Assembly (NCBI GenBank): GCA_037043455.1
Contig: JAWPHD010011048.1
Span: 1 to 64,000, forward strand
Direction of reading: 5' to 3'
DNA: 64,000 nucleotides
Source of the DNA: Cyrtodaria siliqua
Lineage: Eukaryota > Mollusca > Bivalvia > Adapedonta > Hiatellidae
The notes beneath the pieces were generated by a model. That model worked only from the letters and a program-made list of their open reading frames with translations. It was not told where the DNA came from and made no database searches. This document shows positions 38,145 through 52,056 of this stretch, one piece after another (position 1 is the first letter of the stretch; every line of letters starts with the position of its first letter). The translations under genes and the position numbers were made by a program.

Positions 38145-39213
38145 ATGGATATTACTACTGCTGCATCAGGACTCCGTGACCTGTTAGTTGCCCATGACAA
38201 TACACAAATACAGCTGTCTCTCCTAGGTAAGTTTCCAATAACTAATGAGCTTTTAATTATTATATTTGAATGTGGGTTTTAAATGTTGCCCGCAAAATGA
38301 ATTGCGTGAAAAGCAATGGTTCATGTTTCGTCTCATTCAGTATGTTTAGGTCGAATAGTATAGAAAAGTCTTTATTTGTTAATGTTAAGTTGGCCCGCAA
38401 AACTCCCACGAAAAGTCTTACCCTTTTTAAGCATGTTACATATTACATCGTAGCTTTGTAACTAAATGATATTTACTCTAGCAATCAAATAATACCGTCC
38501 TGTTAATATATATGGTTGTTTATTAGTACCGTGTTTGTAATATCCTATATATCTTATAATATAGCATGAATTTATAAAGTACAATCATGTATGTATGTCC
38601 TTGTTTTCAGATGAACAAAACACTTCTATAAGCCAGAGGATGCTCATGTGTTCCATGGGAGGTTCCCGCTCCCAACAGCTCCACCTTGTTCTCCGCTTGT
38701 CTGTCAGTGAGGGTGTACGTCAGTTGTACACGCAATACGGGAACAAGACATGGCAACAGGTAATTACACATTATTTATATTTTTATATTTTCATATGCGT
38801 TCTAGAATTGATTTTGGTGTTTTAGTTTCTAGCACAACTACGTATAAGCAGGATTGCGTTGAGACAAACTCTGAAATCAATAACAAAGAACCAAGAGTGT
38901 TGCTACCGCGATTTTCGCTGTGAATTATATGATTATGCTCTTATTCCATATACTACGTTTTTTTACTGACTTTCCTTCGTTATTATTTTCATATAATTTG
39001 TTATTCATTTGCTTGTTCCTTCGTTTATTCAAATTTTAATAACTTCAGGTCCAGCAAAAGGCCAGTTCCATCGCGATAGCACTCGAGTCAGACGATAGTG
39101 ACAGTGAACAGACGTCACCAATGAGGTCAAGGTCATCAGCACCAGTTACCAGCAATGACAAGGCTGTTGGAGTGTGGGCTAGCGCTTTCTGCGAGTTTTA
39201 CAGAGACTGTTAA
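38145..39213 (+). CDS. Orphan 131-aa protein, copy 8
   Basis: Exons 38145-38226, 38611-38759 and 39049-39213. Coding sequence identical to copy 1. Intron 2 has CCATATACTA (T at 38949), shared only with copies 10 and 11. Confidence 0.85.
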
Positions 39214-39421
39214 TGATATCAGTAGCAATAGATATTATATTGTGTGTTGTGATTTAAGAATGTGCTATTCGACTATTGAGACGTGCTAAAGAAGATGTTG
39301 TTTGAAATGTGATTGTTATTTATTATCAGCATCATGCTATTATACATATGTTTTATATACATTAATTGTAATACCCTAATGTTAAATATGGGTTATATAA
39401 TACATGTGATATTATTATGAA

Positions 39422-39427
39422 AATAAA
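39422..39427 (+). promoter_or_regulatory. Poly(A) signal AATAAA, copy 8
   Basis: Hexamer 209 bp after the stop of copy 8. Confidence 0.7.
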
Positions 39428-39500
39428 TATTATTGAATATTAGCTTGTACGTTATATTTAAACATAGTTATTTGTTGAAGATTGATGTCGTAAAGCACAC

Positions 39501-39645
39501 ATATGATTATGCTCTTATTCCACATACTACGTTTATTTACTGACTTTCCTTCGTTATTATTTTCATATAATTTGTTATTCATTTGCTTGTTCCTTCGTTT
39601 ATTCAAATTTTAATAACTTCAGGTCCAGCAAAAGGCCAGTTCCAT
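39501..39645 (+). pseudogene. Short intron2/exon3 fragment, unit 9
   Basis: 145-bp short form; acceptor intact, open frame 39623-39781. Confidence 0.87.
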
Positions 39646-39742
39646 ATTTAAACATAGTTATTTGTTGAAGATTGATGTCGTAAAGCACACTTATTCAGTA
39701 GTGACCAATAGCCACCAGAAGATTGACAGTTACACCCCACCT

Positions 39743-41617
39743 ACTGAACATATAAAACGACAGTATAACTTACATATATAGAGTACACATTAACTGTATG
39801 TATTACCTTATATGCCTTCAGTACACATACAACTGACAGATTAACTTAAACCGTTCGGTACGGACCAAACTGACAGGATACCGCATACTCTAAAACTAAC
39901 ATAATACGTTACATGCGTACTGCATATATACAATGCGTACTGCACATACAAAACTGACAGTATAACTTAGCGTGTATAGCACATATACAACTGACAGTAT
40001 AACTTACAGCGTACAGCAGATATAAAACTGACAGCATAACATACATTGTAAAGCACATATACAACTGACAGTATAACTTACAGCATACAGCACATATAAA
40101 ATTGAAAGTATAACATACATTCTAAATCACATATACAACTGACAATATAACTTAAACTGTTCGGTACGCACCAAACTGACAGGATACCGCATACTCTAAA
40201 ACTAACATAATACGTTACATGCGTACTGCACATATACAATGCGTACTGCACATATAAAGCTGACAGTATAACTTACAGCGTACAGTACATATACAATTGA
40301 CAGTATAACTTAGCGTGTATAGCACATATACAACTGACAGTATAACTTACAGCTTACAGCACATATAAAACTGACAGCATAACATACATTGTAAAGCACA
40401 TATACAACTGACAGTATAACTTACACCATACATCACATATAAAATTACATTATAACGTACAGCGTTCAGAACATACAAAACTGACAGCACAACTTACAGT
40501 GTACAGCAGACAAAAAACTGACAGTACAACTTACAACAGTCCATTGTCATACTTTTTTTTAAAGTGTACACCACATATAAGACTGACAGTATAACTAACG
40601 GAGTATATCTCATATAAAATTGACAGTATAACATACATTGTACAGCACATATACAACTAACAGTATAACTTACACCATATATCACATATAAAATTACAGT
40701 ATAACTTGCAGCGTACAGCATATATAAAATTGACAGTACAACTTAAAGTGTACAGCAGACATAAAACAGACAGTACAACTTAAAGTTTACAGCACATTTA
40801 CAACTGACAGAATAACATACAGCGTACAGCACATATAAGACTGACTCTAAAACTTATATGATACAGCATGCTTACAACTGACAGTATAACTTAGAGCGTA
40901 CAGTACCTATAAAACTGACGCTATAACATACAATGCAATGTAAACTACATTATAACTTAAAGCGTACAGCACATATAAAACTGACAGTATAACTGACAGT
41001 GTACAGTTCATATAACAATTACAGTATAACTTACATCATACATCACATATAAAAAAAAACATTATAACTTACAGTGCACAGCAGACATAAAACTGACAGT
41101 ACAACTTAAAGTGAACAGCACATATACAACTGACAGAATAACTTACAGTGTACAACACATATAAAACTGACAGTATAACTTACAGCTTACAGAACATATA
41201 AAAATACAGTATAACTTACAACGTGCAGCACATATAAAATTACTGTATATATAACAGCGTACAGCACCTATAAAATTGACTTTACAACTTACATTGTACA
41301 GCACACATAAAACTGAAACTACAACTTACAGTGTACAGTACATATACAACTGACTGTATAACTTGCAGTGTTCAGCACATATAAATCTGACAGCGTAAAT
41401 TACAGTATTCAGCACATATACAACTGACAATTTAACTTACAGTGCACAGCACATATACAATTGACATTATAACTTACAGCGTACAGCACATATAAAAAAG
41501 ACAGTTTAGTGTACCGTGTACAGCACACTTAAAAGTTATATTATATCTTAAAGGGTACAGCTTATTTGAAATTGACAGTAGAAATAACATGCAAACAGCA
41601 CTCATGAAACTGACACG
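39743..41617. repeat. 37-bp minisatellite, block B of unit 9
   Basis: 1875 bp; full-length form plus one A in the homopolymer near 41055. Confidence 0.9.
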
Positions 41618-42681
41618 TTCGTATGACTATAGCCAACTGATGAACATGTTATATTTTCCTGAAACAATTTCCAAGATCTTGTTTACTGTTACCTTGACCT
41701 GTTACTCAATATCACGTTAATCAATGCATTATAGTAGCTGAGTCAAATATATAAATTACAAGCATAATCAAACTCATAGTGAATTACACAATGACTTAGA
41801 GATCTTCGGGCCTTACTCGGCGTTTAAAACCTTTAAAAACGCAGAAAGTTATCAATTTACATAGTTGTTATATATAGCAATAAATACTTTTGTTTTCTGT
41901 ACATTTACAATAGGTGTACAATAAATCCAAATGCACAGCATTTTCATGACAACTGATCTAATAAACTAAGATAACACTTAATACACGTATAAGGAAAATT
42001 AAAGAAACCATTTTTTTAACCATTACAGACATATTATGAAAACGTGCTTTATGTATCTTTTTTATCTGTACACTAATTTAAAATATAGCATGTGACAGCC
42101 ATATTATTTGTTTCGAGAGTTTTGATATTAAACTTGAATTTCCCTTCTTTAAAAAAGGGTTTGGTCTTGCTTATTAATAAAATTCAAATATCGATAAATG
42201 AGAAATAATAATTCAGAACTATAGAGGTAATCCAATGTGATAAATCTTCGTAATCCGATCATTTAATTAAGACAATATATTTCGTCTAACCCTTTGATGT
42301 CCTTTCGTCCTTTCTAATAATGTACTCAACACAAATCAATCCAAATACTGGTCATCTTATTAACAGATAATTAATTAGCAAACTAAAGTTTGAAGGTGTT
42401 TGCACATATTCTATTAATTGCATATAAATTGCGTCTTATTAATAACGGACAATACGTTGACCTATTATTCCAATCAATGGTTATCCAACCCAGTGATTAA
42501 TCAGTAATTAAAATTAATCAGCACCAATCAAGTAAAAAGGCATCCCTTTTATCTTCTTTGATGTATTTTTAAACAAATCAATTAAGGCATGTTTCTTTAT
42601 TAATCAGTACAACAGTTCATCTTATTATCTTTTAATTAATTGACAAACCATTTAGTGATGTTGATTGTCTATTTTCAACGG

Positions 42682-42688
42682 TATATAA
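42682..42688 (+). promoter_or_regulatory. TATA box, gene copy 9
   Basis: TATATAA 101 bp upstream of the ATG at 42783. Confidence 0.7.
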
Positions 42689-42782
42689 CCTTGAAATTAT
42701 CAGTAGCATATCAATCACTTCTGTGAATCTACTGGTTTCATATCAAATACTACAACATTAGTTTTCGTCTGCATATATCACC

Positions 42783-43851
42783 ATGGATATTACTACTGCT
42801 GCATCAGGACTCCGTGACCTGTTAGTTGCCCATGACAATACACAAATACAGCTGTCTCTCCTAGGTAAGTTTCCAATAACTAATGAGCTTTTAATTATTA
42901 TATTTGAATGTGGGTTTTAAATGTTGCCCGCAAAATGAATTGCGTGAAAAGCAATGGTTCATGTTTCGTCTCATTCAGTATGTTTAGGTCGAATAGTATA
43001 GAAAAGTCTTTATTTGTTAATGTTAAGTTGGCCCGCAAAACTCCCACGAAAAGTCTTACCCTTTTTAAGCATGTTACATATTACATCGTAGCTTTGTAAC
43101 TAAATGATATTTACTCTAGCAATCAAATAATACCGTCCTGTTAATATATTTGGTTGTTTATTAGTACCGTGTTTGTAATATCCTATATATCTTATAATAT
43201 AGCATGAATTTATAAAGTACAATCATGTATGTATGTCCTTGTTTTCAGATGAACAAAACACTTCTATAAGCCAGAGGATGCTCATGTGTTCCATTGGAGG
43301 TTCCCGCTCCCAACAGCTCCACCTTGTTCTCCGCTTGTCTGTCAGTGAGGGTGTACGTCAGTTGTACACGCAATACGGGAACAAGACATGGCAACAGGTA
43401 ATTACACATTATTTATATTTTTATATTTTCATATGCGTTCTAGAATTGATTTTGGTGTTTTAGTTTCTAGCACAACTACGTATAAGCAGGATTGCGTTGA
43501 GACAAACTCTGAAATCAATAACAAAGAACCAAGAGTGTTGCTACCGCGATTTTCGCTGTGAATTATATGATTATGCTCTTATTCCACATACTACGTTTTT
43601 TTACTGACTTTCCTTCGTTATTATTTTCATATAATTTGTTATTCATTTGCTTGTTCCTTCGTTTATTCAAATTTTAATAACTTCAGGTCCAGCAAAAGGC
43701 CAGTTCCATCGCGATAGCACTCGAGTCAGACGATAGTGACAGTGAACAGACGTCACCAATGAGGTCAAGGTCATCAGCACCAGTTACCAGCAATGACAAG
43801 GCTGTTGGAGTGTGGGCTAGCGCTTTCTGCGAGTTTTACAGAGACTGTTAA
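42783..43851 (+). CDS. Orphan 131-aa protein, copy 9 (M43I variant)
   Basis: Exons 42783-42864, 43249-43397 and 43687-43851. One coding change is present: G to T at 43295 turns Met43 into Ile, in the linker CSMGGSRS between the two predicted helical parts. The substitution is conservative and the frame is intact. Intron 1 carries a linked change (ATATATTTGG, T at 43150). The same haplotype recurs in copy 12. Confidence 0.85.
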
Positions 43852-44059
43852 TGATATCAGTAGCAATAGATATTATATTGTGTGTTGTGATTTAAGAATG
43901 TGCTATTCGACTATTGAGACGTGCTAAAGAAGATGTTGTTTGAAATGTGATTGTTATTTATTATCAGCATCATGCTATTATACATATGTTTTATATACAT
44001 TAATTGTAATACCCTAATGTTAAATATGGGTTATATAATACATGTGATATTATTATGAA

Positions 44060-44065
44060 AATAAA
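44060..44065 (+). promoter_or_regulatory. Poly(A) signal AATAAA, copy 9
   Basis: Hexamer 209 bp after the stop of copy 9. Confidence 0.7.
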
Positions 44066-44138
44066 TATTATTGAATATTAGCTTGTACGTTATATTTAAA
44101 CATAGTTATTTGATGAAGATTGATGTCGTAAAGCACAC

Positions 44139-44283
44139 ATATGATTATGCTCTTATTCCACATACTACGTTTATTTACTGACTTTCCTTCGTTATTATTT
44201 TCATATAATTTGTTATTCATTTGCTTGTTCCTTCGTTTATTCAAATTTTAATAACTTCAGGTCCAGCAAAAGGCCAGTTCCAT
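44139..44283 (+). pseudogene. Short intron2/exon3 fragment, unit 10
   Basis: 145-bp short form; acceptor intact. Open frame 44261-44419, with one Thr-to-Ile change (ACC to ATC near 44372) in the flank-encoded part. Confidence 0.87.
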
Positions 44284-44380
44284 ATTTAAACATAGTTATT
44301 TGTTGAAGATTGATGTCGTAAAGCACACTTATTCAGTAGTGACCAATAGCCACCAGAAGATTGACAGTTACATCCCACCT

Positions 44381-46254
44381 ACTGAACATATAAAACGACA
44401 GTATAACTTACATATATAGAGTACACATTAACTGTATGTATTACCTTATATGCCTTCAGTACACATACAACTGACAGATTAACTTAAACCGTTCGGTACG
44501 GACCAAACTGACAGGATACCGCATACTCTAAAACTAACATAATACGTTACATGCGTACTGCATATATACAATGCGTACTGCACATACAAAACTGACAGTA
44601 TAACTTAGCGTGTATAGCACATATACAACTGACAGTATAACTTACAGCGTACAGCAGATATAAAACTGACAGCATAACATACATTGTAAAGCACATATAC
44701 AACTGACAGTATAACTTACAGCATACAGCACATATAAAATTGAAAGTATAACATACATTCTAAATCACATATACAACTGACAATATAACTTAAACTGTTC
44801 GGTACGCACCAAACTGACAGGATACCGCATACTCTAAAACTAACATAATACGTTACATGCGTACTGCACATATACAATGCGTACTGCACATATAAAGCTG
44901 ACAGTATAACTTACAGCGTACAGTACATATACAATTGACAGTATAACTTAGCGTGTATAGCACATATACAACTGACAGTATAACTTACAGCTTACAGCAC
45001 ATATAAAACTGACAGCATAACATACATTGTAAAGCACATATACAACTGACAGTATAACTTACACCATACATCACATATAAAATTACATTATAACGTACAG
45101 CGTTCAGAACATACAAAACTGACAGCACAACTTACAGTGTACAGCAGACAAAAAACTGACAGTACAACTTACAACAGTCCATTGTCATACTTTTTTTTAA
45201 AGTGTACACCACATATAAGACTGACAGTATAACTAACGGAGTATATCTCATATAAAATTGACAGTATAACATACATTGTACAGCACATATACAACTAACA
45301 GTATAACTTACACCATATATCACATATAAAATTACAGTATAACTTGCAGCGTACAGCATATATAAAATTGACAGTACAACTTAAAGTGTACAGCAGACAT
45401 AAAACAGACAGTACAACTTAAAGTTTACAGCACATTTACAACTGACAGAATAACATACAGCGTACAGCACATATAAGACTGACTCTAAAACTTATATGAT
45501 ACAGCATGCTTACAACTGACAGTATAACTTAGAGCGTACAGTACCTATAAAACTGACGCTATAACATACAATGCAATGTAAACTACATTATAACTTAAAG
45601 CGTACAGCACATATAAAACTGACAGTATAACTGACAGTGTACAGTTCATATAACAATTACAGTATAACTTACATCATACATCACATATAAAAAAAACATT
45701 ATAACTTACAGTGCACAGCAGACATAAAACTGACAGTACAACTTAAAGTGAACAGCACATATACAACTGACAGAATAACTTACAGTGTACAACACATATA
45801 AAACTGACAGTATAACTTACAGCTTACAGAACATATAAAAATACAGTATAACTTACAACGTGCAGCACATATAAAATTACTGTATATATAACAGCGTACA
45901 GCACCTATAAAATTGACTTTACAACTTACCTTGTACAGCACACATAAAACTGAAACTACAACTTACAGTGTACAGTACATATACAACTGACTGTATAACT
46001 TGCAGTGTTCAGCACATATAAATCTGACAGCGTAAATTACAGTATTCAGCACATATACAACTGACAATTTAACTTACAGTGCACAGCACATATAAAATTG
46101 ACATTATAACTTACAGCGTACAGCACATATAAAAAAGACAGTTTAGTGTACCGTGTACAGCACACTTAAAAGTTATATTATATCTTAAAGGGTACAGCTT
46201 ATTTGAAATTGACAGTAGAAATAACATGCAAACAGCACTCATGAAACTGACACG
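44381..46254. repeat. 37-bp minisatellite, block B of unit 10
   Basis: 1874 bp, full-length form; carries C at 45930 and the CATATAAAATTGACATTATA version near 46090. Confidence 0.9.
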
Positions 46255-47318
46255 TTCGTATGACTATAGCCAACTGATGAACATGTTATATTTTCCTGAA
46301 ACAATTTCCAAGATCTTGTTTACTGTTACCTTGACCTGTTACTCAATATCACGTTAATCAATGCATTATAGTAGCTGAGTCAAATATATAAATTACAAGC
46401 ATAATCAAACTCATAGTGAATTACACAATGACTTAGAGATCTTCGGGCCTTACTCGGCGTTTAAAACCTTTAAAAACGCAGAAAGTTATCAATTTACATA
46501 GTTGTTATATATAGCAATAAATACTTTTGTTTTCTGTACATTTACAATAGGTGTACAATAAATCCAAATGCACAGCATTTTCATGACAACTGATCTAATA
46601 AACTAAGATAACACTTAATACACGTATAAGGAAAATTAAAGAAACCATTTTTTTAACCATTACAGACATATTATGAAAACGTGCTTTATGTATCTTTTTT
46701 ATCTGTACACTAATTTAAAATATAGCATGTGACAGCCATATTATTTGTTTCGAGAGTTTTGATATTAAACTAGAATTTCCCTTCTTTAAAAAAGGGTTTG
46801 GTCTTGCTTATTAATAAAATTCAAATATCGATAAATGAGAAATAATAATTCAGAACTATAGAGGTAATCCAATGTGATAAATCTTCGTAATCCGATCATT
46901 TAATTAAGACAATATATTTCGTCTAACCCTTTGATGTCCTTTCGTCCTTTCTAATAATGTACTCAACACAAATCAATCCAAATACTGGTCATCTTATTAA
47001 CAGATAATTAATTAGCAAACTAAAGTTTGAAGGTGTTTGCACATATTCTATTAATTGCATATAAATTGCGTCTTATTAATAACGGACAATACGTTGACCT
47101 ATTATTCCAATCAATGGTTATCCAACCCAGTGATTAATCAGTAATTAAAATTAATCAGCACCAATCAAGTAAAAAGGCATCCCTTTTATCTTCTTTGATG
47201 TATTTTTAAACAAATCAATTAAGGCATGTTTCTTTATTAATCAGTACAACAGTTCATCTTATTATCTTTTAATTAATTGACAAACCATTTAGTGATGTTG
47301 ATTGTCTATTTTCAACGG

Positions 47319-47325
47319 TATATAA
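47319..47325 (+). promoter_or_regulatory. TATA box, gene copy 10
   Basis: TATATAA 101 bp upstream of the ATG at 47420. Confidence 0.7.
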
Positions 47326-47419
47326 CCTTGAAATTATCAGTAGCATATCAATCACTTCTGTGAATCTACTGGTTTCATATCAAATACTACAACATTAGTT
47401 TTCGTCTGCATATATCACC

Positions 47420-48488
47420 ATGGATATTACTACTGCTGCATCAGGACTCCGTGACCTGTTAGTTGCCCATGACAATACACAAATACAGCTGTCTCTCCTA
47501 GGTAAGTTTCCAATAACTAATGAGCTTTTAATTATTATATTTGAATGTGGGTTTTAAATGTTGCCCGCAAAATGAATTGCGTGAAAAGCAATGGTTCATG
47601 TTTCGTCTCATTCAGTATGTTTAGGTCGAATAGTATAGAAAAGTCTTTATTTGTTAATGTTAAGTTGGCCCGCAAAACTCCCACGAAAAGTCTTACCCTT
47701 TTTAAGCATGTTACATATTACATCGTAGCTTTGTAACTAAATGATATTTACTCTAGCAATCAAATAATACCGTCCTGTTAATATATATGGTTGTTTATTA
47801 GTACCGTGTTTGTAATATCCTATATATCTTATAATATAGCATGAATTTATAAAGTACAATCATGTATGTATGTCCTTGTTTTCAGATGAACAAAACACTT
47901 CTATAAGCCAGAGGATGCTCATGTGTTCCATGGGAGGTTCCCGCTCCCAACAGCTCCACCTTGTTCTCCGCTTGTCTGTCAGTGAGGGTGTACGTCAGTT
48001 GTACACGCAATACGGGAACAAGACATGGCAACAGGTAATTACACATTATTTATATTTTTATATTTTCATATGCGTTCTAGAATTGATTTTGGTGTTTTAG
48101 TTTCTAGCACAACTACGTATAAGCAGGATTGCGTTGAGACAAACTCTGAAATCAATAACAAAGAACCAAGAGTGTTGCTACCGCGATTTTCGCTGTGAAT
48201 TATATGATTATGCTCTTATTCCATATACTACGTTTTTTTACTGACTTTCCTTCGTTATTATTTTCATATAATTTGTTATTCATTTGCTTGTTCCTTCGTT
48301 TATTCAAATTTTAATAACTTCAGGTCCAGCAAAAGGCCAGTTCCATCGCGATAGCACTCGAGTCAGACGATAGTGACAGTGAACAGACGTCACCAATGAG
48401 GTCAAGGTCATCAGCACCAGTTACCAGCAATGACAAGGCTGTTGGAGTGTGGGCTAGCGCTTTCTGCGAGTTTTACAGAGACTGTTAA
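47420..48488 (+). CDS. Orphan 131-aa protein, copy 10
   Basis: Exons 47420-47501, 47886-48034 and 48324-48488. Coding sequence identical to copy 1; intron 2 has the CCATATACTA variant (48224). Confidence 0.85.
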
Positions 48489-48696
48489 TGATATCAGTAG
48501 CAATAGATATTATATTGTGTGTTGTGATTTAAGAATGTGCTATTCGACTATTGAGACGTGCTAAAGAAGATGTTGTTTGAAATGTGATTGTTATTTATTA
48601 TCAGCATCATGCTATTATACATATGTTTTATATACATTAATTGTAATACCCTAATGTTAAATATGGGTTATATAATACATGTGATATTATTATGAA

Positions 48697-48702
48697 AATA
48701 AA
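48697..48702 (+). promoter_or_regulatory. Poly(A) signal AATAAA, copy 10
   Basis: Hexamer 209 bp after the stop of copy 10. Confidence 0.7.
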
Positions 48703-48775
48703 TATTATTGAATATTAGCTTGTACGTTATATTTAAACATAGTTATTTGTTGAAGATTGATGTCGTAAAGCACAC

Positions 48776-48920
48776 ATATGATTATGCTCTTATTCCACAT
48801 ACTACGTTTATTTACTGACTTTCCTTCGTTATTATTTTCATATAATTTGTTATTCATTTGCTTGTTCCTTCGTTTATTTAAATTTTAATAACTTCAGGTC
48901 CAGCAAAAGGCCAGTTCCAT
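48776..48920 (+). pseudogene. Short intron2/exon3 fragment, unit 11
   Basis: 145-bp short form with C-to-T at 48879; acceptor intact, open frame 48898-49056. Confidence 0.87.
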
Positions 48921-49017
48921 ATTTAAACATAGTTATTTGTTGAAGATTGATGTCGTAAAGCACACTTATTCAGTAGTGACCAATAGCCACCAGAAGATTG
49001 ACAGTTACACCCCACCT

Positions 49018-50891
49018 ACTGAACATATAAAACGACAGTATAACTTACATATATAGAGTACACATTAACTGTATGTATTACCTTATATGCCTTCAGTACA
49101 CATACAACTGACAGATTAACTTAAACCGTTCGGTACGGACCAAACTGACAGGATACCGCATACTCTAAAACTAACATAATACGTTACATGCGTACTGCAT
49201 ATATACAATGCGTACTGCACATACAAAACTGACAGTATAACTTAGCGTGTATAGCACATATACAACTGACAGTATAACTTACAGCGTACAGCAGATATAA
49301 AACTGACAGCATAACATACATTGTAAAGCACATATACAACTGACAGTATAACTTACAGCATACAGCACATATAAAATTGAAAGTATAACATACATTCTAA
49401 ATCACATATACAACTGACAATATAACTTAAACTGTTCGGTACGCACCAAACTGACAGGATACCGCATACTCTAAAACTAACATAATACGTTACATGCGTA
49501 CTGCACATATACAATGCGTACTGCACATATAAAGCTGACAGTATAACTTACAGCGTACAGTACATATACAATTGACAGTATAACTTAGCGTGTATAGCAC
49601 ATATACAACTGACAGTATAACTTACAGCTTACAGCACATATAAAACTGACAGCATAACATACATTGTAAAGCACATATACAACTGACAGTATAACTTACA
49701 CCATACATCACATATAAAATTACATTATAACGTACAGCGTTCAGAACATACAAAACTGACAGCACAACTTACAGTGTACAGCAGACAAAAAACTGACAGT
49801 ACAACTTACAACAGTCCATTGTCATACTTTTTTTTAAAGTGTACACCACATATAAGACTGACAGTATAACTAACGGAGTATATCTCATATAAAATTGACA
49901 GTATAACATACATTGTACAGCACATATACAACTAACAGTATAACTTACACCATATATCACATATAAAATTACAGTATAACTTGCAGCGTACAGCATATAT
50001 AAAATTGACAGTACAACTTAAAGTGTACAGCAGACATAAAACAGACAGTACAACTTAAAGTTTACAGCACATTTACAACTGACAGAATAACATACAGCGT
50101 ACAGCACATATAAGACTGACTCTAAAACTTATATGATACAGCATGCTTACAACTGACAGTATAACTTAGAGCGTACAGTACCTATAAAACTGACGCTATA
50201 ACATACAATGCAATGTAAACTACATTATAACTTAAAGCGTACAGCACATATAAAACTGACAGTATAACTGACAGTGTACAGTTCATATAACAATTACAGT
50301 ATAACTTACATCATACATCACATATAAAAAAAACATTATAACTTACAGTGCACAGCAGACATAAAACTGACAGTACAACTTAAAGTGAACAGCACATATA
50401 CAACTGACAGAATAACTTACAGTGTACAACACATATAAAACTGACAGTATAACTTACAGCTTACAGAACATATAAAAATACAGTATAACTTACAACGTGC
50501 AGCACATATAAAATTACTGTATATATAACAGCGTACAGCACCTATAAAATTGACTTTACAACTTACCTTGTACAGCACACATAAAACTGAAACTACAACT
50601 TACAGTGTACAGTACATATACAACTGACTGTATAACTTGCAGTGTTCAGCACATATAAATCTGACAGCGTAAATTACAGTATTCAGCACATATACAACTG
50701 ACAATTTAACTTACAGTGCACAGCACATATAAAATTGACATTATAACTTACAGCGTACAGCACATATAAAAAAGACAGTTTAGTGTACCGTGTACAGCAC
50801 ACTTAAAAGTTATATTATATCTTAAAGGGTACAGCTTATTTGAAATTGACAGTAGAAATAACATGCAAACAGCACTCATGAAACTGACACG
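49018..50891. repeat. 37-bp minisatellite, block B of unit 11
   Basis: 1874 bp, full-length form, with C at 50567 as in units 8, 10 and 13. Confidence 0.9.
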
Positions 50892-51955
50892 TTCGTATGA
50901 CTATAGCCAACTGATGAACATGTTATATTTTCCTGAAACAATTTCCAAGATCTTGTTTACTGTTACCTTGACCTGTTACTCAATATCACGTTAATCAATG
51001 CATTATAGTAGCTGAGTCAAATATATAAATTACAAGCATAATCAAACTCATAGTGAATTACACAATGACTTAGAGATCTTCGGGCCTTACTCGGCGTTTA
51101 AAACCTTTAAAAACGCAGAAAGTTATCAATTTACATAGTTGTTATATATAGCAATAAATACTTTTGTTTTCTGTACATTTACAATAGGTGTACAATAAAT
51201 CCAAATGCACAGCATTTTCATGACAACTGATCTAATAAACTAAGATAACACTTAATACACGTATAAGGAAAATTAAAGAAACCATTTTTTTAACCATTAC
51301 AGACATATTATGAAAACGTGCTTTATGTATCTTTTTTATCTGTACACTAATTTAAAATATAGCATGTGACAGCCATATTATTTGTTTCGAGAGTTTTGAT
51401 ATTAAACTAGAATTTCCCTTCTTTAAAAAAGGGTTTGGTCTTGCTTATTAATAAAATTCAAATATCGATAAATGAGAAATAATAATTCAGAACTATAGAG
51501 GTAATCCAATGTGATAAATCTTCGTAATCCGATCATTTAATTAAGACAATATATTTCGTCTAACCCTTTGATGTCCTTTCGTCCTTTCTAATAATGTACT
51601 CAACACAAATCAATCCAAATACTGGTCATCTTATTAACAGATAATTAATTAGCAAACTAAAGTTTGAAGGTGTTTGCACATATTCTATTAATTGCATATA
51701 AATTGCGTCTTATTAATAACGGACAATACGTTGACCTATTATTCCAATCAATGGTTATCCAACCCAGTGATTAATCAGTAATTAAAATTAATCAGCACCA
51801 ATCAAGTAAAAAGGCATCCCTTTTATCTTCTTTGATGTATTTTTAAACAAATCAATTAAGGCATGTTTCTTTATTAATCAGTACAACAGTTCATCTTATT
51901 ATCTTTTAATTAATTGACAAACCATTTAGTGATGTTGATTGTCTATTTTCAACGG

Positions 51956-51962
51956 TATATAA
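51956..51962 (+). promoter_or_regulatory. TATA box, gene copy 11
   Basis: TATATAA 101 bp upstream of the ATG at 52057. Confidence 0.7.
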
Positions 51963-52056
51963 CCTTGAAATTATCAGTAGCATATCAATCACTTCTGTGA
52001 ATCTACTGGTTTCATATCAAATACTACAACATTAGTTTTCGTCTGCATATATCACC

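Larger units (their letters stand above)
34024..39213 (+). repeat. Array unit 8 (long class, 5190 bp)
   Basis: 3' flank (with a private TTGTACATTATATT near 34261), block A (34363-34902), long fragment (34903-35171), flank, block B (35269-36994), 5' flank (36995-38043), gene copy 8. Same length and layout as unit 1 and also lacking the 15-bp indel. It shares GATTGACATTTAC (34349) with unit 13, and the block-B change at 36670 (TTACCTTG) with units 10, 11 and 13. Confidence 0.93.
39214..43851 (+). repeat. Array unit 9 (short class, 4638 bp)
   Basis: Fragment 39501-39645, block B 39743-41617, 5' flank 41618-42681 (15-bp indel at 42142), gene copy 9. It is 1 bp longer than units 6 and 7 because of one extra A in an A-run near 41055. 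It shares four variants with unit 12 only: the extra A, T at 42135, T at 43150 and the missense T at 43295. Confidence 0.93.
43852..48488 (+). repeat. Array unit 10 (short class, 4637 bp)
   Basis: Fragment 44139-44283, block B 44381-46254, 5' flank 46255-47318 (15-bp indel at 46779), gene copy 10. Private changes: TTTGATGAAG near 44112 and TTACATCCCACC near 44372. It shares TTACCTTG (45930) with units 8, 11 and 13, and the intron-2 T (48224) with units 8 and 11. Confidence 0.93.
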